Positions 7,445 through 15,742 are shown, numbered from the stretch's first letter. The stretch: 22,283 nucleotides of DNA from an uncultured Bryobacterales bacterium (GCA_937959285.1 CALGAR010000035.1:1-22283); one strand, 5' to 3'. Numbers and translations: made by a program. The notes: generated by a model from the sequence alone, not told the origin.

Positions 7445-7955
7445 ATGCCCTCGGGGGATCAGACTCCGGTCCTGACGGAGGTGACGGAAACTCAGCGGCA
7501 AGAAGCAATGGCTCGCTTCCGCGTGCTGCGCAGCCGCATGTTGAGCGTGACGTTCCTCTACCGCGAGCCGCACTTGAGGCCGGTGTACCGTTGCGAACCG
7601 CCCAACGCTGGCTGGCCCGGTATCGTGCCTCAGGCGTGGCCGGACTCGCACGGTTGCCACGTGCGGACCTCGGCCAACGAAAAGTTCCCGCCGAAGTTGT
7701 AAAGTTCGTTGAAGGACTCTTCCTCCGTAAACCCAAGCCCTCCGTTGCCTCCATCTATCGGCGGGTGCTCGCCATGACGACGGAGCGACAATGGCCGGCA
7801 CCGTCCTACGCAAGCGTCTACACGATGGTTCGCGGTCTCGATCCAGCGATGTCACGCTCGCCCACGAGGGTGAGGCAGCGTTCCGCGACCGTTACGAACT
7901 GGTGTACCGGCATCGCGCCGAACGCCCAAATTCCATCTGGCAAGCCGATCACACC
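7445..7955 (+). pseudogene. TniA/TnsB-type (Mu-like) integrase fragment with two frameshifts
   Basis: The gene starts at ATG 7445 after CGGAGGTGCGTC. Three frames must be joined to read it: MPSGDQTPVLTE...MARFRVLR up to about 7530; then VERDVPLPRAALEAGVPLRT, QRWLARYRASGVAGL and the stretch to GLDPAM at about 7848; then VTLAHEGEAAFRDRYELVYR and RPNSIWQADHT up to about 7955. The second part is a helix-turn-helix DNA-binding region, and QADHT is the start of the rve/DDE integrase core. This layout is known in TniA/TnsB-like transposases and related IS elements. The second break fits loss of one G from ATGGTC. The catalytic domain is cut off after its first Asp, so the protein is inactive. Confidence 0.7.
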
Positions 7956-8103
7956 AACGATCAAGGTACCGGTTGGATACAGGTTCACGGTGCGAGTGAA
8001 TCGAGACATCCTGTTCGAGGCACCGTACGAGCCACTTCAGGCCGATCCACAACCGTTGGTACCGGGTGACAGGGGCTTGCGACACCGGAACTCGACCTCC
8101 TGA
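7954..8103 (+). pseudogene. Possible C-terminal scrap of a VirB10/TrbI conjugation protein
   Basis: In the frame that ends at TGA 8101-8103, the sequence PTIKVPVGYRFTVRVNRDI then LFEAPYEPLQ resembles the last beta-strands of VirB10/TrbI proteins. In those proteins a GYRFxVxVxRD segment with a following Pro-rich tail ends the outer-membrane cap domain. The frame is fused in-phase to part of the broken integrase, so only about the last 40 residues are native. No other type IV secretion gene is visible. The match is by memory of the family's C-terminal pattern and should be treated as tentative. Confidence 0.35.
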
Positions 8104-8111
8104 TCCTCGAC

Positions 8112-8378
8112 GCGAACGGCGCTCTTCCCCTTCAGAAACCCGATCACCGATGCTACCGGGTGCTTTGGGGGAATCGCGATGCACATGTGTACGTGGTCCG
8201 GCATCAGGTGCCCCTCGATAATCCGGCACTCCTTTTGCCGAGCCAGCGCATGGAAAATCGCACCCAGTTGCCGACGCGTCTGGCCGAAGATGGCTTTTCG
8301 CCGCCGCTTGGGCACGAACACAACGTGGTACTTGCAGTCCCATTTTGAATGGGATAGGCTCTGGTAAGTCTCTGACAC
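8112..8378 (-). pseudogene. Truncated IS200-type TnpA (Y1 transposase)
   Basis: The translation from GTG 8378 (AAGGAGAGG upstream) gives SETYQSLSHSKWDCKYHVVF, then FVPKRRRKAIFG and EGHLMPDHVHMCIAIPPK...GFLKGKSA. HVHM contains the HUH metal-binding pair typical of IS200/IS605 TnpA. The protein should continue for about 50-60 residues with the catalytic Tyr helix, but homology ends near 8112. Beyond that point the frame runs into the VirB10-like fragment's antisense. Loss of the Tyr makes it inactive. The upstream hairpin at 8455-8471 marks the left end of the element. Confidence 0.8.
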
Positions 8379-8454
8379 TACATCCTCTCCTTGCGGTTTC
8401 ACCAAGCCACTTGGGGAGGATTCTACTCTCGGAACGGTTAACCTCTTCGAGTCT

Positions 8455-8471
8455 CACTGGTCGAACCAGTG
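8455..8471. repeat. Subterminal hairpin of the IS200-type element
   Basis: CACTGGT, loop CGA, ACCAGTG: a perfect 7-bp stem about 75 bases upstream of the IS200-type tnpA start. IS200/IS605 elements carry such hairpins near their ends as TnpA recognition structures. It also places the element end within about 20 bases of the tnpC stop codon. Confidence 0.6.
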
Positions 8472-8491
8472 GCTTACCTGTCGAGTTATCT

Positions 8492-8857
8492 TCACTCCTC
8501 CGCCTCGTCTTCGTCCCAGTCCTCGCCGGGGGCGAGCGACTCCAGCTCTTCGACTGTGTGGTGCGCCTCGCGCAGGCCGTCCGCGAACTCCAGCATCTCG
8601 CAGGCGAGCGTCTCCGCCAGTTCCCAGATCGGCTCCTCCCGCGCCGGACGGGTGTCGTAGTCTTCGTTGATCACCTCCGCCGCCATGCGGTGGAGATCGA
8701 GCAGATCGTCCCGCAGGCCGTCGATGCGGGCGCGGATCTGGTCGATGGCGTCTACGGCATCGAGCAGCCGCCGCGTGTCGAACGAATTCTGCAGCGTTTC
8801 GAGCGCCTTCCTGTCAACGGCGCCGAACGCGGTCTCGACCGTTTTGCGCTCCGGCAT
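8492..8857 (-). CDS. tnpC: TnpC-like accessory protein of a Tn3-family element
   Basis: The protein has 121 residues and starts at ATG 8857, two bases after the tnpA stop, so it is almost certainly translationally coupled. It is helical and acidic at the C-terminus (EDWDEDEAEE). The stretch FDTRRLLDAVDAIDQIRARI, then DGLRDDLLDLHRMAAEVIN, resembles TnpC proteins of Tn4652-type transposons. In that system TnpC lowers TnpA levels post-transcriptionally. No catalytic motif is present. The name rests on size, position directly after tnpA and sequence resemblance from memory. The IS200-type element begins just after the stop codon, leaving the gene complete. Confidence 0.65.
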   Translation of the reverse strand: MPERKTVETAFGAVDRKALETLQNSFDTRRLLDAVDAIDQIRARIDGLRDDLLDLHRMAAEVINEDYDTRPAREEPIWELAETLACEMLEFADGLREAHHTVEELESLAPGEDWDEDEAEE

Positions 8858-8859
8858 GG

Positions 8860-11800
8860 CTACGCCTTCATGGCAAACGGCAGTTCCTGCTGGACCGCCC
8901 GGCGGGGGCTTTTGCGCGTGAGCGCCAACTCGTGGCGAATGGGACCGGGCGCCAGATCCGTGTGAATCGTGTAGTCCCCGAATCGCTTGATGTGCCGGGT
9001 AATGTACGGGCTGAGGTAAGCCAGATCCGCCTTGTTCACGGGATAGCCCTGACTGACCAGCTCCTCAAGCGCACGGCTGATCTCGACCACGTTCCAGAAG
9101 ATCAGCGCCGACGCCAGCAGACCCAGATAGCGGACGCGCTTTTGCTGCTCGTCGGGATCGTTTTCCTGAATCACGCCTTCGACGCCGAACTGGAGCCATT
9201 TCGTCAGCGCGTGATACCCCTCGACGCTGTTGGTTCCTGCCGTGACGCAGCTGCGCAGCGAGATGTCCGAAATCCAGCGCAGCAGATAGATCGTCCGCTG
9301 CACCCGGCCGAGTTCCTGCGCCGCCTGGTACAGCCGGTTCTTGCGGCTGTAGTGGCCCAGCTTGCGCAGCAAAATGGGCGAAGAGATGCGGCCGGTGTAG
9401 ATCGAGAGCGCAACCTGCATGAGATCCCGCCAGTGGGTCCGGATCAGATCCCAGTCGATCGGCTCTTTGAACAGGCCGTCGATATGCGTGTAGTGCACGC
9501 CTTTTGAGGGCCGGAAGAAGTTTAGGTCTTTCCAGTTGCGAATCCGCGGCATCAGCTTGATGCCGAGCAGGTATGTAAAGGCGAACACCGGCGTCGACTG
9601 CCCCTGTGTATCGGCAAAAACGGTGTCGGGCTGGATCTTCGAGCGGTTCTTCATCAGCGCCTCGATGATGTAGATCGCTTCCCAGACGCCCGGCGGAATA
9701 AAGTGGGTAAACAGAGCGATGTACAAGTCGCTGACGACCTGAAACGCGACCGCACCCTTCAGCCGGTAGCGGAAGTGCAGTTCCGCGAGGAGGTTCTGTT
9801 CCGACAGCTCGAACAAACGGCCGTCGAACGCCGCCGTCTTGCCCGAGCCCCAGCACCGGGGCAGCTCGAACTGGTTGTACGCGTCCAGAATGTCGCGGTG
9901 CGCGGCGTCGAGCTTTTCGACGGTCACATGCCGGCGGTTGATCAGCGAAAGGGTTGCGGCGCTGACCAGCCCGCGCATGTGGCGAGCGCCTTGCGTCACC
10001 CCCATGCCGGAGCCCATTGCGAATACGCCCGCGCAGTACTTCTCCTCGATGTTGTCGAGCTTGGCTTCAAGCCCGGAAATCGGTCCGAACTGACGAACAA
10101 AGCCGGTCACGAGGTTTGTAAACCAGACCATGTCGAGCAGGCTCCGCTCCGGCAGAAACGCAAGAACCGCCGCCTCCAGCTCCGTGGCCGATGCGGGTGG
10201 TTTGTCTGCCGCCGGGCGTTTGAGCACCGGCTCGCCATCCTTATTGATACTCACGGCCGTGTTGCTCGGGAAGCCAGCATCCACTTCCGCCGCGACGGAG
10301 TCGAGCTCCGTCCGCAGTTGCCGGACGAACTCGTCAGCTGTGGGAGGTAGCCCGACTTTCCTGCAGTAGCTCTCGACCAGCGGCTCGCATTCGGCCCACG
10401 GCAGAAGCTGCTCGCGGTAGTCGGCGTATTGTTCCGAGCCGGGAACGGCAATATCGCAAGTCCTCAGTTCGAGCGCCAGGTGCGTGAAGACGCAGATCTC
10501 AAACTGTCTCCGGTGCATTTCGCGTTTTCCGTTCCGCACGCGGAAGACAACATCATTCCACCGGCGCTCGCCGACGAAGCTGAGATCGATGTCTTCGGCG
10601 GGAATCCATTCGGCGCGGCGGTTCTGGTTTGCCTTGACGATAGTGAGCGCATCCAGCAGAGACCGGTCCTGAGTCGTTGAAACGAACTGCAGCGCGCCGA
10701 TGAGACGGAACAGCAGGTACCGGTGACGCCTGTAGGGCGGGCCGAGCAGCGGGAGGTAGTTGTTGTTGCTCCATGCCTGCACCGCTTCGCAGTCTTCCTG
10801 CAGCCGGTCGATGCCGCCGCGTTCCGCAAACACCTGCCCGATCCGCTGGACCTTCGATTCACTGGAATCATCGCTCCGGACCGCCTCGATGCCCCCGGCG
10901 AGGGCGGCGACCAAATTCTCCGTCTTCTCCCGCTGGCGCGCCTGAATCTCGAGCAGCCGTTCCCGCGCCTGCCGGTGGATCTTGTCCATGCGCTTCACGA
11001 ACATCTCCGCGGCATTATCCCGGGTACGGACTCGCATGCGCTGGATGAGGCACAACAGCAGCGTGTAGCGCTTGGGCGCCTGCACTTCCCGCAGTTCGCC
11101 CGCGTGCAGCGCCTTCGCCTCCGTTCCGAAATGTTGGAGCAGCGCCGGCGGGATACCGCTCAGCGGCGAATCCACGTCGCCCAGAGTTTCCAGCCACGTC
11201 AGGTGATTCAGAATGGCGTCCAGGTGAGTCAATGACGGCTTCTTCGGTGCTTCCTTGATCTCCTGAAACGACGTGTGCCGCTGCACGACCTCAGTGGTTT
11301 TCAGCAATCCATCGAGCCGGGCTATATCTTCCGGGTTGAGCTTCCGCAGGACCTGCGCAAACACACGCCGGTGAACGACCGCCCGGACGCGATTCACCAT
11401 CCGGTCGAGCGTGGCGAAGTTCGGCAGCTCGCATTGTTCGAGGCGCAGCTGTTCGACTGCCACATTGATGAGGTCCGCCGGATTCACGACCACCTGCGCC
11501 GCTTCGAACACGGCTCGCACCGCAATCTTTCTCGCTTCGCGGCTGTGTCGTGGCTGCACTTGCAGGTATTCGCGGATGGCCGTTTGATGACGGCGCATCG
11601 TGCGGGTCTGATCGTACGCTGGCGTGGTGTCCGGCGATAGTCGCAGGCAGATGCGGACGTGGTTCACGATTGCTGCGGGAATCGCGGACAACTCGGGAAA
11701 ATAGCCCAGGTACTGCAAGCACTTCAGCAGCAGGACGGCGGCAAAGAAGTGCTCGTTGTTTTCGCGGACGAGCGACCGGGCAAAGCCGATCTCGTCCGGC

Positions 11801-11883
11801 ACCGGTGTGAACAGGTCCTGAAGATCCCGCGCGTTCGGCTCATTCCGGAAGCGCGGGTACGCAGTCCTTTCGATTGAGGCCAC
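8860..11883 (-). CDS. tnpA: Tn3-family transposase TnpA
   Basis: At 1007 residues this is the normal size for Tn3-family replicative transposases, which bind the transposon's terminal repeats and form cointegrates. The start is GTG 11883, preceded by GGAGGAGGGCAGTT. The N-terminal half is the DNA-binding region (RFRNEPNARDLQDLFTPVPD opens it). The catalytic triad appears intact: Asp near residue 686 (TAAFDGRLFE), Asp near 757 (VFADTQGQST) and Glu near 887 (TNSVEGYH), positions close to those of Tn3 TnpA itself. No frameshift or internal stop is seen, which contrasts with every other element gene in the block. The stop is TAG, and tnpC follows after two bases. Confidence 0.95.
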   Translation of the reverse strand: MASIERTAYPRFRNEPNARDLQDLFTPVPDEIGFARSLVRENNEHFFAAVLLLKCLQYLGYFPELSAIPAAIVNHVRICLRLSPDTTPAYDQTRTMRRHQTAIREYLQVQPRHSREARKIAVRAVFEAAQVVVNPADLINVAVEQLRLEQCELPNFATLDRMVNRVRAVVHRRVFAQVLRKLNPEDIARLDGLLKTTEVVQRHTSFQEIKEAPKKPSLTHLDAILNHLTWLETLGDVDSPLSGIPPALLQHFGTEAKALHAGELREVQAPKRYTLLLCLIQRMRVRTRDNAAEMFVKRMDKIHRQARERLLEIQARQREKTENLVAALAGGIEAVRSDDSSESKVQRIGQVFAERGGIDRLQEDCEAVQAWSNNNYLPLLGPPYRRHRYLLFRLIGALQFVSTTQDRSLLDALTIVKANQNRRAEWIPAEDIDLSFVGERRWNDVVFRVRNGKREMHRRQFEICVFTHLALELRTCDIAVPGSEQYADYREQLLPWAECEPLVESYCRKVGLPPTADEFVRQLRTELDSVAAEVDAGFPSNTAVSINKDGEPVLKRPAADKPPASATELEAAVLAFLPERSLLDMVWFTNLVTGFVRQFGPISGLEAKLDNIEEKYCAGVFAMGSGMGVTQGARHMRGLVSAATLSLINRRHVTVEKLDAAHRDILDAYNQFELPRCWGSGKTAAFDGRLFELSEQNLLAELHFRYRLKGAVAFQVVSDLYIALFTHFIPPGVWEAIYIIEALMKNRSKIQPDTVFADTQGQSTPVFAFTYLLGIKLMPRIRNWKDLNFFRPSKGVHYTHIDGLFKEPIDWDLIRTHWRDLMQVALSIYTGRISSPILLRKLGHYSRKNRLYQAAQELGRVQRTIYLLRWISDISLRSCVTAGTNSVEGYHALTKWLQFGVEGVIQENDPDEQQKRVRYLGLLASALIFWNVVEISRALEELVSQGYPVNKADLAYLSPYITRHIKRFGDYTIHTDLAPGPIRHELALTRKSPRRAVQQELPFAMKA

Positions 11884-12004
11884 AACTGCCCTCCTCCAAC
11901 TGGCATGGAAATGAAGATGTTCAGTCTACCGCAGGCGGTTGAAGCGGCGATGGGCTGGAGAGGAGCACAGGGCAGGAGTTGACCGGCAATTCGATGTGTT
12001 GGAT

Positions 12005-12058
12005 AGCCTACGTTCCTATGTCCGTTTTTGCAGGAATCTTTGTGCTAGGCCCTTACCC
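12005..12058 (-). repeat. Candidate right terminus of the Tn3-family element
   Basis: Read on the minus strand from 12058 inward, the sequence begins GGGTAAGGGCCTAGC and contains AAAAACGGACATAGG. G-rich ends and an AAACGGA-like core are typical of Tn3-family terminal repeats. It lies about 120 bases upstream of tnpA. No inverted partner was found to the left, so the boundary is only a proposal. Confidence 0.35.
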
Positions 12059-12158
12059 GTTCTCCGTCGCTACATTCGGGAAGGCTCTCTATTTCGGGAG
12101 AATGCCGCGGCAAGAGTCGGGCTGTAGCAATCAGACTCGAGATAATTACCGGCGTGTC

Positions 12159-13325
12159 CTACCCCCTCATAGCATTTGCAGATCGCGCCACGTGCGATTT
12201 CTTCGATAGGAATTGGCGGATCGCCTCGGCAATACGCTCGCTGGCCCGGCCGTCGCCATAGGGATTGTGAATCCAGGCGCGGCGTTGATACTCCTCCGGA
12301 TCGTCGAGCAACCGCGATGCCTCCGTCACAATGCGAGCCGTGTCACTGCCAACCAGCCGTACAGTCCCGGCTTCAACCGCTTCCGGGCGCTCGGTCTTCT
12401 CTCGCAGTACCAGAATCGGCTTCCCGAGTGATGGGCCTTCTTCCTGGATGCCGCCGGAATCTGTGAGCAGCAGATAGGCACGACACATCAAGTCGACAAA
12501 TTCCACATAATCGAGCGGTTCGGTAAGATGCACGTTCGGCAGAGCCGATAGATATCGCCTCGCCGGTTCGGTAACGTTTGGATTTGGATGAACCGGATAG
12601 ACAATCTCGACGTCCTCGCGGGCGGCCAGCCGCGCTAACGCCTCGCAAATCCGCTCGAAACCCGCGCCAAAGCTCTCCCTTCGATGCGCTGTTACCACAA
12701 TCAGCTTTTTCGAGCCGTTGAGATGCGCCCAGGAACGAGAGGACGACAACTCCCCTTTGATCAACAGATCGCGCACCTGCAGGACAGCATCAATTCCCGT
12801 GTTTCCGGTGACGAATACCGACTCAGGCGCAACTCCTTCTTTCGCCAGATTCTCAGCGGCTCCTGGAGTTGCTGCAAAATGCAGCGCCGCCAGGCGCGTC
12901 ACCAGCAGGCGGTTCATCTCCTCGGGAAAAGGCTGTCCAGGATCCCCAGTGCGTAAGCCCGCCTCGACATGCGCCACAGGCACGCGGGCGTAAAAGCCAG
13001 CTAAAGCGCCGCACAATGTCGTCGTCGTATCGCCTTGTACCAGCACCAGGTGCGGCCGCTCCGCAGCAAGAACGCCTTCGAGACCGGACAGAATGCGGCT
13101 GGTCGATGCGAACAGCGATTGCGCGGGCCGCATCGCATTCAGATCATGATCAGGCCGTACACCGAAGACACACAGGACCTGGTCCAGCAGGTCCCGATGT
13201 TGGGCGGTCACGCATACCCGAACATCAAAGTCATCCGGGTTCATGCGCAAATATCGAATCACGGGGCATAACTTGACGGCCTCGGGGCGAGTGCCCAGGA
13301 TGATCAGGATTCTATGGGGGTTCAC
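12159..13325 (-). CDS. wecB: UDP-N-acetylglucosamine 2-epimerase (non-hydrolysing)
   Basis: The enzyme interconverts UDP-GlcNAc and UDP-ManNAc in the cytoplasm, feeding ManNAc-containing surface polysaccharides. Motifs in order: ILIILGTRPEAVKL at the start, LVQGDTTT (catalytic Asp region), HVEAGLRTGD and PFPEEMNR (two Glu), TAHRRESFG (His), then LTDSGGIQEEGPSLGKPILVLR and REKTERPEA of the UDP-binding half. The length of about 388 residues matches the family. The start is uncertain: GTG 13325 fits the family N-terminus best. TTG 13340 lies 15 bases after a GGGGAGG, and TTG 13385 is also in frame. The gene stands alone on the minus strand, downstream of the divergent ynfA-like gene, with the Tn3 element just beyond its 3' end. 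Confidence 0.93.
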   Translation of the reverse strand: MNPHRILIILGTRPEAVKLCPVIRYLRMNPDDFDVRVCVTAQHRDLLDQVLCVFGVRPDHDLNAMRPAQSLFASTSRILSGLEGVLAAERPHLVLVQGDTTTTLCGALAGFYARVPVAHVEAGLRTGDPGQPFPEEMNRLLVTRLAALHFAATPGAAENLAKEGVAPESVFVTGNTGIDAVLQVRDLLIKGELSSSRSWAHLNGSKKLIVVTAHRRESFGAGFERICEALARLAAREDVEIVYPVHPNPNVTEPARRYLSALPNVHLTEPLDYVEFVDLMCRAYLLLTDSGGIQEEGPSLGKPILVLREKTERPEAVEAGTVRLVGSDTARIVTEASRLLDDPEEYQRRAWIHNPYGDGRASERIAEAIRQFLSKKSHVARSANAMRG

Positions 13326-13486
13326 ACGTGTTGGATCCAATAGAAACTGTATTATCCTCCCCAAACCGCTCTCATCTAAAGCCAATTACATAATGCTCCC
13401 GCTCTCCCGTCAGAAGGTCGCCTCCCGCCGTTATGAGCATGCCTGTTGATGCGATCCCACTCAGACTGCAAGACTTTGATTGTCGA

Positions 13487-13813
13487 ATGAGATCACTGCT
13501 TTGGTACGTGCTTGCTGCCTTTGCCGAGATCGCCGGTTGCTTCGCGTTTTGGGCGTGGATTCGCCTGGGTAAGCATCCTCTCTGGATCGTTCCCGGCATT
13601 GTATCCCTCGTTATCTTTGCGTTGGCTCTGACTCGCATCGAGACAACGGCTGCAGCCCGTGCCTATGCAGCTTATGGCGGAATTTATATTCTTTCCTCCT
13701 TGCTGTGGCTTTGGCTTGTAGAGGAAACAAAGCCGGATCAATGGGACCTGCTGGGCGCAGGTGTTTGTTTTCTCGGAGCTGCCGTCATTCTGTTTGGCCC
13801 GCGCTCTCAGTGA
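13487..13813 (+). CDS. YnfA/UPF0060 small membrane protein
   Basis: Starting at ATG 13487, the protein has 108 residues, the usual size of UPF0060/YnfA proteins, with four transmembrane helices. It matches the family closely: LAAFAEIAGCFAFWAWIRLGK at the first helix, ALTRIETTAAARAYAAYGG at the third, and the DxxGAGVCFLGAAVILFGPR ending. The family is related in topology to small multidrug resistance transporters, but a transport role has not been settled generally. In-frame upstream codons (13433) would add 18 non-conserved residues and are rejected. It is transcribed divergently from wecB and converges on the KS-beta gene, so it is probably a single-gene unit. Confidence 0.92.
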   Translation: MRSLLWYVLAAFAEIAGCFAFWAWIRLGKHPLWIVPGIVSLVIFALALTRIETTAAARAYAAYGGIYILSSLLWLWLVEETKPDQWDLLGAGVCFLGAAVILFGPRSQ

Positions 13814-13889
13814 GCGGCTGGCTTACCGCAAGCGCCTCGGTCCCCCGCTCAGACACCACAGAATGCCCCGACTTTATGACAGGGCGATC

Positions 13890-15116
13890 TTAAGAGGCTG
13901 CTGGGTAGGCCTTTGCAACGATCACCCCGGTTGTGCCCATGAGTGATCGGGATAGAAACAGGCCGCAGGCGGGGGTAGACACTCTGCGAGGCTCCCGCAT
14001 CACGAGATCCAGGTGGCAATCGGGTTCCGGATTCTCCAACCGTGCGATCGCGGGCAGAAACCCCTCCGCAGCCGCTGACAAACCCAGAGCAAGTTCAACC
14101 GCGGCGGTGGCCGCGCCCAGGTAGCCGGTCCGGCTCTTGAGCGCAGTTACCGGAACATGTTGCGGCAGGACATTCTGCAGCTCGCGGAGTTCGCAGGCAT
14201 CCTCCTTCACTGTTCCGAGGCCTCGCGCCACTACGAAGTCAATCCTATTCCCGTCAATCAACCTGCTGATCTGCCGCTCGATGCCATCTCCGCCGCAATC
14301 CAGGCCGATCAGTTCTCCGTAAACCCGCGCACCTCTTACTTCCACACTTTCACGCCGCTCGAGCACAAAAAATCCTGCGCCCTCTCCCGGCACCAGGCCG
14401 GACCTGCTTACATCAAAAGGCCGGTAGGCGACCTCCGGAGGATCCGTGGAGAGCATGCCGGCGCGCTGGTAATCTCCCCATACGGTCGGAAGCAGAAGAG
14501 AGTCGTAGCCGCCTGCAACGGCTACATCGCAGCGTCCTTCCAGGAGGTCATAACAGGCGGTATGCAAGGCCATCACCGCCGCTGTTTCACTGTGTACGTA
14601 GTTTGCGCTCGGACCTTTTGCTTCGAGCTCGACAGAGAGCATGCCAACGCCGCCGTTCGATAAAGTGCGCAGGGAAAAATAACGATCGATCAGCCGCGAA
14701 GGACGCCCGCCGAGAGACTTATAATCACGCTCTGAATCATCCTGCCAGGCAAAGCTGAGGGAACCTAGAAACTGCTCGGGTTCCATCCCGGTTTGCCCGC
14801 TTCCGACATAGATACCGATCCGCTCCGGAGGTATTTGCCCCACTGTGAAACCGCTCGATGCCATTGCCTCCAGCGCGCTTCGCATTGCGAATTGGACTCC
14901 GCGGTTCATGAATTTTGTCTGCTTGGGCCGCCGGAGTCCTTCGTTTACAGGGAAGTCCCGAACTGCTCCGCTGGCCTGGCACAAGTCTTCGCTCACCTCA
15001 AACCGGTCCAGGCGCCCGATGCAGGAATCGAGCCCGCGAAGTCGGGTCACATTCTCCCGAAGTGAAAGACCAAGAGGAGTTACCAGACCAATTCCGGTTA
15101 TTGCGACGCTTTGCAT
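13890..15116 (-). CDS. Ketosynthase-like protein with degenerate active site (KS-beta/CLF-like)
   Basis: The 408-residue protein has the thiolase-fold KS scaffold (ITGIGLVTPLG; RPFDVSRSGLVPGEGAGFFVLE; TALKSRTGYLGAA). Aligned with the neighbouring KS, all three catalytic residues are changed: Cys to Glu177 (in VHSETAAV), His to Arg298 (VARGLGTVKED) and His to Tyr332. Lys327 is kept. The C-terminal NxFGFGGxN motif is also missing. In type II polyketide systems the KS-beta or chain-length factor likewise lacks the Cys (usually Gln) and dimerises with the active KS to set chain length and prime the reaction. I infer such a role here. It is the last gene of the operon, 28 bases after the ACP gene. 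Start ATG 15116. Confidence 0.85.
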   Translation of the reverse strand: MQSVAITGIGLVTPLGLSLRENVTRLRGLDSCIGRLDRFEVSEDLCQASGAVRDFPVNEGLRRPKQTKFMNRGVQFAMRSALEAMASSGFTVGQIPPERIGIYVGSGQTGMEPEQFLGSLSFAWQDDSERDYKSLGGRPSRLIDRYFSLRTLSNGGVGMLSVELEAKGPSANYVHSETAAVMALHTACYDLLEGRCDVAVAGGYDSLLLPTVWGDYQRAGMLSTDPPEVAYRPFDVSRSGLVPGEGAGFFVLERRESVEVRGARVYGELIGLDCGGDGIERQISRLIDGNRIDFVVARGLGTVKEDACELRELQNVLPQHVPVTALKSRTGYLGAATAAVELALGLSAAAEGFLPAIARLENPEPDCHLDLVMREPRRVSTPACGLFLSRSLMGTTGVIVAKAYPAAS

Positions 15117-15144
15117 GGGTTAGATGGAAGCAGCCGGCAAATGG

Positions 15145-15720
15145 CTACCCTTGGGGTGCTTCTGGTGCAGCCTGCGCCTGCTCATACTCCTCGCGATAAT
15201 ATTGCTTCACCCACTCGCGGTTGAGTTCGTCACCGGAAAGCAGCGTCACTTCTCGGCCGCAATCCTTGCATTTCACACGGAAGCCGGTGCTTGCTACCAT
15301 TGCTCCTCCGCAGGCCTCGCAATTCTGAGGAGACTGCTGGACCAGGCTATGAATCATGCGCACCCAGGTTTTGACCTTGAGGAAGTGCTTGTTCACCTGA
15401 TCGACGGTAACCTCGCCGTCAAGGAGCTTGTGCTCTGATTCATCGAGACGGCGGCGAAGAAGCGCCTTACCAGTCTCAGTGAGAAGTCCGTTATTCACCA
15501 GGACCCCGGGACCGAAAATCTCCTCAGCTGTCTTCAGAATCGATTTCTCGGGGAGCCAGATATTGAACTCTGATTCTGTCTGCATGCTGATCTCAATGAG
15601 ATCCAGCGACTCGGCGCCAAGATCATCAAGAGCCGCATCCGGTGTGACTTCACTCGGATCGATCTGCAGGCTCTTGGCAACGATACCTTGGAACTGCTGC
15701 AGGATTTCCTGTTCTGTCAT
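15145..15720 (-). CDS. Acyl carrier protein with C-terminal zinc ribbon
   Basis: Residues 1-75 are an acyl carrier domain: DDLGAESLDLIEI places the phosphopantetheine serine at Ser38, in the family's D/E-S-L context. Residues 75-130 form a helical linker (GKALLRRRLDESEHKLL). Residues 134-154 carry CEAC...CKDC (Cys134, 137, 151, 154), a zinc-ribbon pattern, and the protein ends in a charged helix and an Ala/Pro/Gln-rich tail. At 191 residues it is more than twice a normal ACP (about 80). The carrier domain would hold the growing acyl chain for the two flanking ketosynthases. The role of the ribbon is unknown; docking to a partner is one possibility. ATG 15720 lies 22 bases after the KS-alpha stop. 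Confidence 0.85.
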   Translation of the reverse strand: MTEQEILQQFQGIVAKSLQIDPSEVTPDAALDDLGAESLDLIEISMQTESEFNIWLPEKSILKTAEEIFGPGVLVNNGLLTETGKALLRRRLDESEHKLLDGEVTVDQVNKHFLKVKTWVRMIHSLVQQSPQNCEACGGAMVASTGFRVKCKDCGREVTLLSGDELNREWVKQYYREEYEQAQAAPEAPQG

Positions 15721-15742
15721 GAGCTTCTACGTCAGCAACGTT

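Larger units (their letters stand above)
8492..12058 (-). mobile_element. Tn3-family transposon remnant (tnpA-tnpC)
   Basis: Two minus-strand genes, tnpA and a tnpC-like gene, form the transposition module. A candidate right terminus lies at about 12005-12058. I find no matching inverted copy on the left: the IS200-type fragment begins about 20 bases after tnpC, and the other element scraps follow. The tnpA plus tnpC gene pair is the arrangement of Tn4651/Tn4652-type elements. Those usually resolve cointegrates with a tyrosine recombinase, which is not present here. I infer a unit that has lost its left end and resolution module. TnpA and TnpC themselves appear intact. Confidence 0.65.

Noticed and set aside
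6673..8103. One 476-codon plus-strand protein spanning the resolvase, integrase and VirB10-like pieces
   Set aside because: Its first part is antisense to the resolvase, and later parts are recognisable fragments of separate proteins, so the open frame is accidental.
6706..11883. Resolvase and tnpA as parts of one classic Tn3 unit
   Set aside because: The tnpA-tnpC arrangement points to the Tn4651-like group, which normally uses a tyrosine recombinase. Three other element fragments lie between the two genes, and no common terminal repeats were found.
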